A stretch of DNA of 64,000 nt from assembly GCF_002177115.1 (NCBI RefSeq), contig NZ_MVAG01000088.1, positions 32,288-96,287 of the forward strand, given 5' to 3'. Shown in pieces: positions 62,701-64,000 of this stretch. The number at the start of each line of letters is the position of its first letter. Position 1 is the first letter of the stretch. The notes under the pieces are model-generated. The model was given only the letters and a program-made list of their open reading frames with translations. It did not search any database and was not told the origin of the DNA. This DNA is from Chryseobacterium mucoviscidosis (lineage in GTDB: Bacteria > Bacteroidota > Bacteroidia > Flavobacteriales > Weeksellaceae). The translations under genes were made by a program, and so were the position numbers.

Positions 62701-63440
62701 CTGCACAGCAGGCGTTTACGGCTTATAAAGCAAGTATGTCTATAAGTGCAGAAACAGGAAATAGTAATTCCTTTACAGGATTTAATTTTGAAAGTCCTTT
62801 TGTTGGTGGAGGAAGCTCACCTACTTTTCAATTTCCGAAGGGAACTGAAGAATATTATAAAAAGAATTTTCCGGCTTTCTATGACTTAGTAAAAAACAAG
62901 TTACCTAATATGATTAAGGATGAAAAGTTTATGTCAGCCTTAAGTACAGCAAGTGGCTTTTCAATAGATGAATTAAAAGAAATATTCACATATGGAAAAG
63001 GAATGGAGCTTAAAGTAATGGACTTATCATTTGGTGATGCTGAATATTTACATGGAGGTTTAACGGAAGGAAGCACATTAAACACAGCAGCCATTCAAAC
63101 CGCACTAGCTAACTGGTTTGAAAAAGCTAATAAAGATACAAACTCGATTGAAGGGCTATCAAATTTACTATATACTAGCGCAGTAATTGCCCATGAAACA
63201 GCTCACTGGGGAGATGATTTAGGCAAAAGAAAATCAAATTATGAAGATATTGCAAATTTCATGTTAAAAAATCAAGGATTTAGACCAACCGATGTAGGTA
63301 ACTTTTTTGAGTATAAAGCTTTTGGAAGAGGAGAACAAGGTATTGGGATAGGACATTATAATACTGAAGTATCAGGAAATATCATTAATTATGTAAAAGC
63401 CAACTTTAAATTATTGCAAAGTATTTTTAAAACAAAATAA
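59745..63440 (+). CDS. Exported RHS-core protein with C-terminal HETAH metallopeptidase-like toxin domain
   Basis: The product has 1231 residues with its own signal peptide (MKKIFLSNIFLFVMVLVHAQ). The N-terminal DUF6443-type segment (VTVQYFDLLGRPKQIVNVKATPSEKDLVTPIVYDDLGRQTRTYLPV) is followed by YD-repeats and an RHS-associated core (YNGKELQETGMYDYGARMYMADIGRWGVMD...YNNPIRFIDPDG, ending about residue 976). The last ~255 residues are a different, AT-rich domain with HETAHWGDD (H1150, E1151, H1154), an HExxH zinc motif, and a possible third ligand in FFEYKAFG. I infer a metallopeptidase toxin. The next ATG directly follows its stop. Confidence 0.88.
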   Translation: MKKIFLSNIFLFVMVLVHAQTSTENYIQSTTCLDADCVKKTVTVQYFDLLGRPKQIVNVKATPSEKDLVTPIVYDDLGRQTRTYLPVPQNSTANGAVYSQTSDMAAYPVQDITNFYAGEKVYTEKSFEKSPLERVLQQKQVGNSWDTKPVTFGYDVNNSSDHVKRYDVTTTWNPTDKLYNNQLHPETEYGTGKLIKNTVTDEDGNKVIEFKDGSGQTILLRKVIDDNHGADTYYVYNEYKQLVYVIPPLASASILNGTVLDNLCYQYKYDSKSRLAEKKLPGKDWDFMVYDKQDRLVLSQDGLLRTINNNFAAKGWLFSKYDEFGRIVYSGFFANTSSRIAMQTAINNMVANSGNNEKRDNANPIVQNGENIYYSKNAFPTGSMTILTVNYYDTYPSLPTGAEIPNSIINQEVLKQPGQNITPKSTRTLPLASYIKNIDDNNWTKNFSYYDEKGRVIGTYSINHLGGYTRTESELDFTGMVKNSNIYHLRKQGEAGIAIKERFIYDSQNRLRQHYHRVDNKPEELLAENFYDELSQLKNKKVGNNLQSIDYSYNIRGWMTGINKDQMAMPDLGGKLFSYKIKYNEKEGIDNPDSVLFPGKNVVPRYNGNIAEIDWRTKEENASLTPKRYGYAYDKLNRLTAGYYQNPDNPNNKENTESLLYDLNGNITNLYRTSIPEFGNTTATVIDKLEYIYDGKNQVSKINDISQNPSGYEGGGNTITYDINGNMKSMVDKNIKAITYNFLNLPKKIEYGGGTISIDYLYNAAGTKLQKKYPRTECGIMNCTTFMDVTDYLDGFQYLSSISSGNGGGGDPVEMLSFSEKSSRAMEMQAFSRESKTVPQAIKTQDLQFFTTSEGFYDYTKDQYIYQYLDHLGNVRVSYGRNSAGVLEITDKNDYYPFGMNHFGTGSAMFGQGTYKNHKYNGKELQETGMYDYGARMYMADIGRWGVMDAMSEKSRRWSPYHYAYNNPIRFIDPDGNFAVTYSGEAAQQAFTAYKASMSISAETGNSNSFTGFNFESPFVGGGSSPTFQFPKGTEEYYKKNFPAFYDLVKNKLPNMIKDEKFMSALSTASGFSIDELKEIFTYGKGMELKVMDLSFGDAEYLHGGLTEGSTLNTAAIQTALANWFEKANKDTNSIEGLSNLLYTSAVIAHETAHWGDDLGKRKSNYEDIANFMLKNQGFRPTDVGNFFEYKAFGRGEQGIGIGHYNTEVSGNIINYVKANFKLLQSIFKTK

Positions 63441-63857
63441 ATGAAAAAGTCTATCAAAATTTTAAATATATTATTACTACTTGTATTGTTTTCCTGTGTA
63501 AATATCAAAAGTAATAAGCAAAAAGATATTTTTTTATCAGAATTTTTTAATACTGAATCCGTTTATAATAGTTTAATTGATTACTATTCAAATAAATCTA
63601 TTATTATATACGATAAAGAAAAATTATTGGTTCAAAATTCAAAAGAATATGGAATTAATAACAAAGTTATAGATATAGTAATTGAAAAGCCCAACAAAGA
63701 TTATTTTGTAGTTTATAATTTTACTTTAAATAAAAATTTAGCGACAATTGTATTAGCTACTTCTAATATGGATTACGGCGTAATTTATTATTTGAAAAGA
63801 AATAATGAAAATGAAAAATGGAAAATTATGAATATAATTCCTAAAAATAGTCGGTAA
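63441..63857 (+). CDS. Lipoprotein, candidate immunity protein
   Basis: The product has 138 residues. The lipobox LVLFSC gives lipidation at Cys19, implying an envelope location. The rest (VNIKSNKQKDIFLSEFFNTESVYNSLIDYYSNKSIIIYDKEKLLVQNSKEYGINNKVIDIVIEKPNKDYFVVYNFTLNK) is very Asn/Lys rich and not a family I know. The ATG is the base after the RHS stop. An adjacent gene in this position is commonly an immunity protein, and an envelope one would fit a periplasmic toxin. The role is inferred from position only. Confidence 0.7.
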   Translation: MKKSIKILNILLLLVLFSCVNIKSNKQKDIFLSEFFNTESVYNSLIDYYSNKSIIIYDKEKLLVQNSKEYGINNKVIDIVIEKPNKDYFVVYNFTLNKNLATIVLATSNMDYGVIYYLKRNNENEKWKIMNIIPKNSR

Positions 63858-63880
63858 TATTCATTCGTGAGCAATAATAA

Positions 63881-63912
63881 AAAAAACCACCGCTTTGCGG
63901 TGGTTTTTTTTT
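63881..63912 (+). terminator. Terminator after the candidate immunity gene
   Basis: CCACCGC / GCGGTGG stem with a TTT loop, flanked by six A and a long T run. It is preceded by CGTGAGCAATAATAAA (63866), which is repeated at 63949. Confidence 0.9.
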
Positions 63913-63965
63913 ATTTAGAAAACCCCCTGATCTCGCGGATTTGTAATCCGTGAGCAATAATAAAG

Positions 63966-63992
63966 AACCCACTGCAATTGCGGTGGGTTTTA
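63966..63992 (+). terminator. Second terminator-like hairpin
   Basis: ACCCACTGCAATTGCGGTGGGT forms a stem around GCAATTGC with one wobble. The same 16-base CGTGAGCAATAATAAA precedes it as precedes the first terminator, so this looks like a duplicated tail unit. Confidence 0.6.
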
Positions 63993-64000
63993 TGTTTTAT

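Overview
The window is chromosomal DNA of a member of the Bacteroidota, most likely a Chryseobacterium-like flavobacterium (Weeksellaceae). This rests on low G+C, TTG-N17-21-TAnnTTTG promoters in place of sigma70 boxes, a type IX secretion (T9SS) C-terminal sorting domain, two TonB-dependent receptors, a split tyrosine-catabolism cluster and many short dispersed palindromes. I saw no rRNA, tRNA, CRISPR array or transposase gene.

Layout. 1-8.7 kb: a truncated DUF5916 outer-membrane protein, a DUF3108 protein, a ferredoxin reductase/2Fe-2S ferredoxin pair, an Mrr-type restriction endonuclease, pepD and small envelope genes. 8.8-13.6 kb: recR followed by four tightly packed glycan genes (polytopic membrane protein, GT2, NAD-dependent epimerase, CgeB-like glycosyltransferase). 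13.7-22.4 kb: secG, an inactive/active M16 peptidase pair, a soluble triple-PAS histidine kinase with a lone receiver, and a UvrD/PcrA helicase. 22.5-32 kb: a TonB receptor, three alpha/beta hydrolases, a PLD-like protein, a class-C beta-lactamase-like lipoprotein, a HipA-like/DUF3037 pair and a 62-aa bacteriocin-like peptide. 32-41 kb: tyrosine degradation (hmgA, hppD, fahA) with a CoA hydrolase/transferase and a flavin reductase; a GxxExxY gene inside nested inverted repeats fills the fahA/flavin-reductase gap. 41-50 kb: a TonB receptor whose promoter is overlapped by an 11-bp palindrome, a thioredoxin-like protein, a Crp/Fnr regulator with an AhpD-like protein, and a quinone/electrophile-stress group (DJ-1, YgiN-like, MdaB-like, LysR, aldo/keto reductase). 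50-54.3 kb: a lone RebB-like protein, mpl, plsC-like and a CoA-type NUDIX gene.

54.3-64 kb is the most unusual part. A repeat-packed spacer of about 1 kb precedes four co-directional genes: a T9SS cargo protein built of repeated WxxxxG-like blades, a Sec-exported SpvB/RHS-like protein, a Sec-exported RHS-core protein ending in an HETAH (HExxH) metallopeptidase-like tip, and a lipoprotein starting at the base after the RHS stop codon. I read this as an RHS polymorphic-toxin locus with a candidate lipoprotein immunity gene, tied to Sec/T9SS export rather than to T6SS.

Several repeat families recur: a heptamer (GTTGATG/GTTGATA), a 20-bp palindrome-forming unit (CGCTGAGCGGAGCCGAAGCG), a ~200-bp element with GTTTAAAC-type inverted ends (three copies) and purine-rich GGAAG runs. 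Three of these families also appear in frame inside the T9SS cargo gene. All calls come from reading the sequence; no database search was run.
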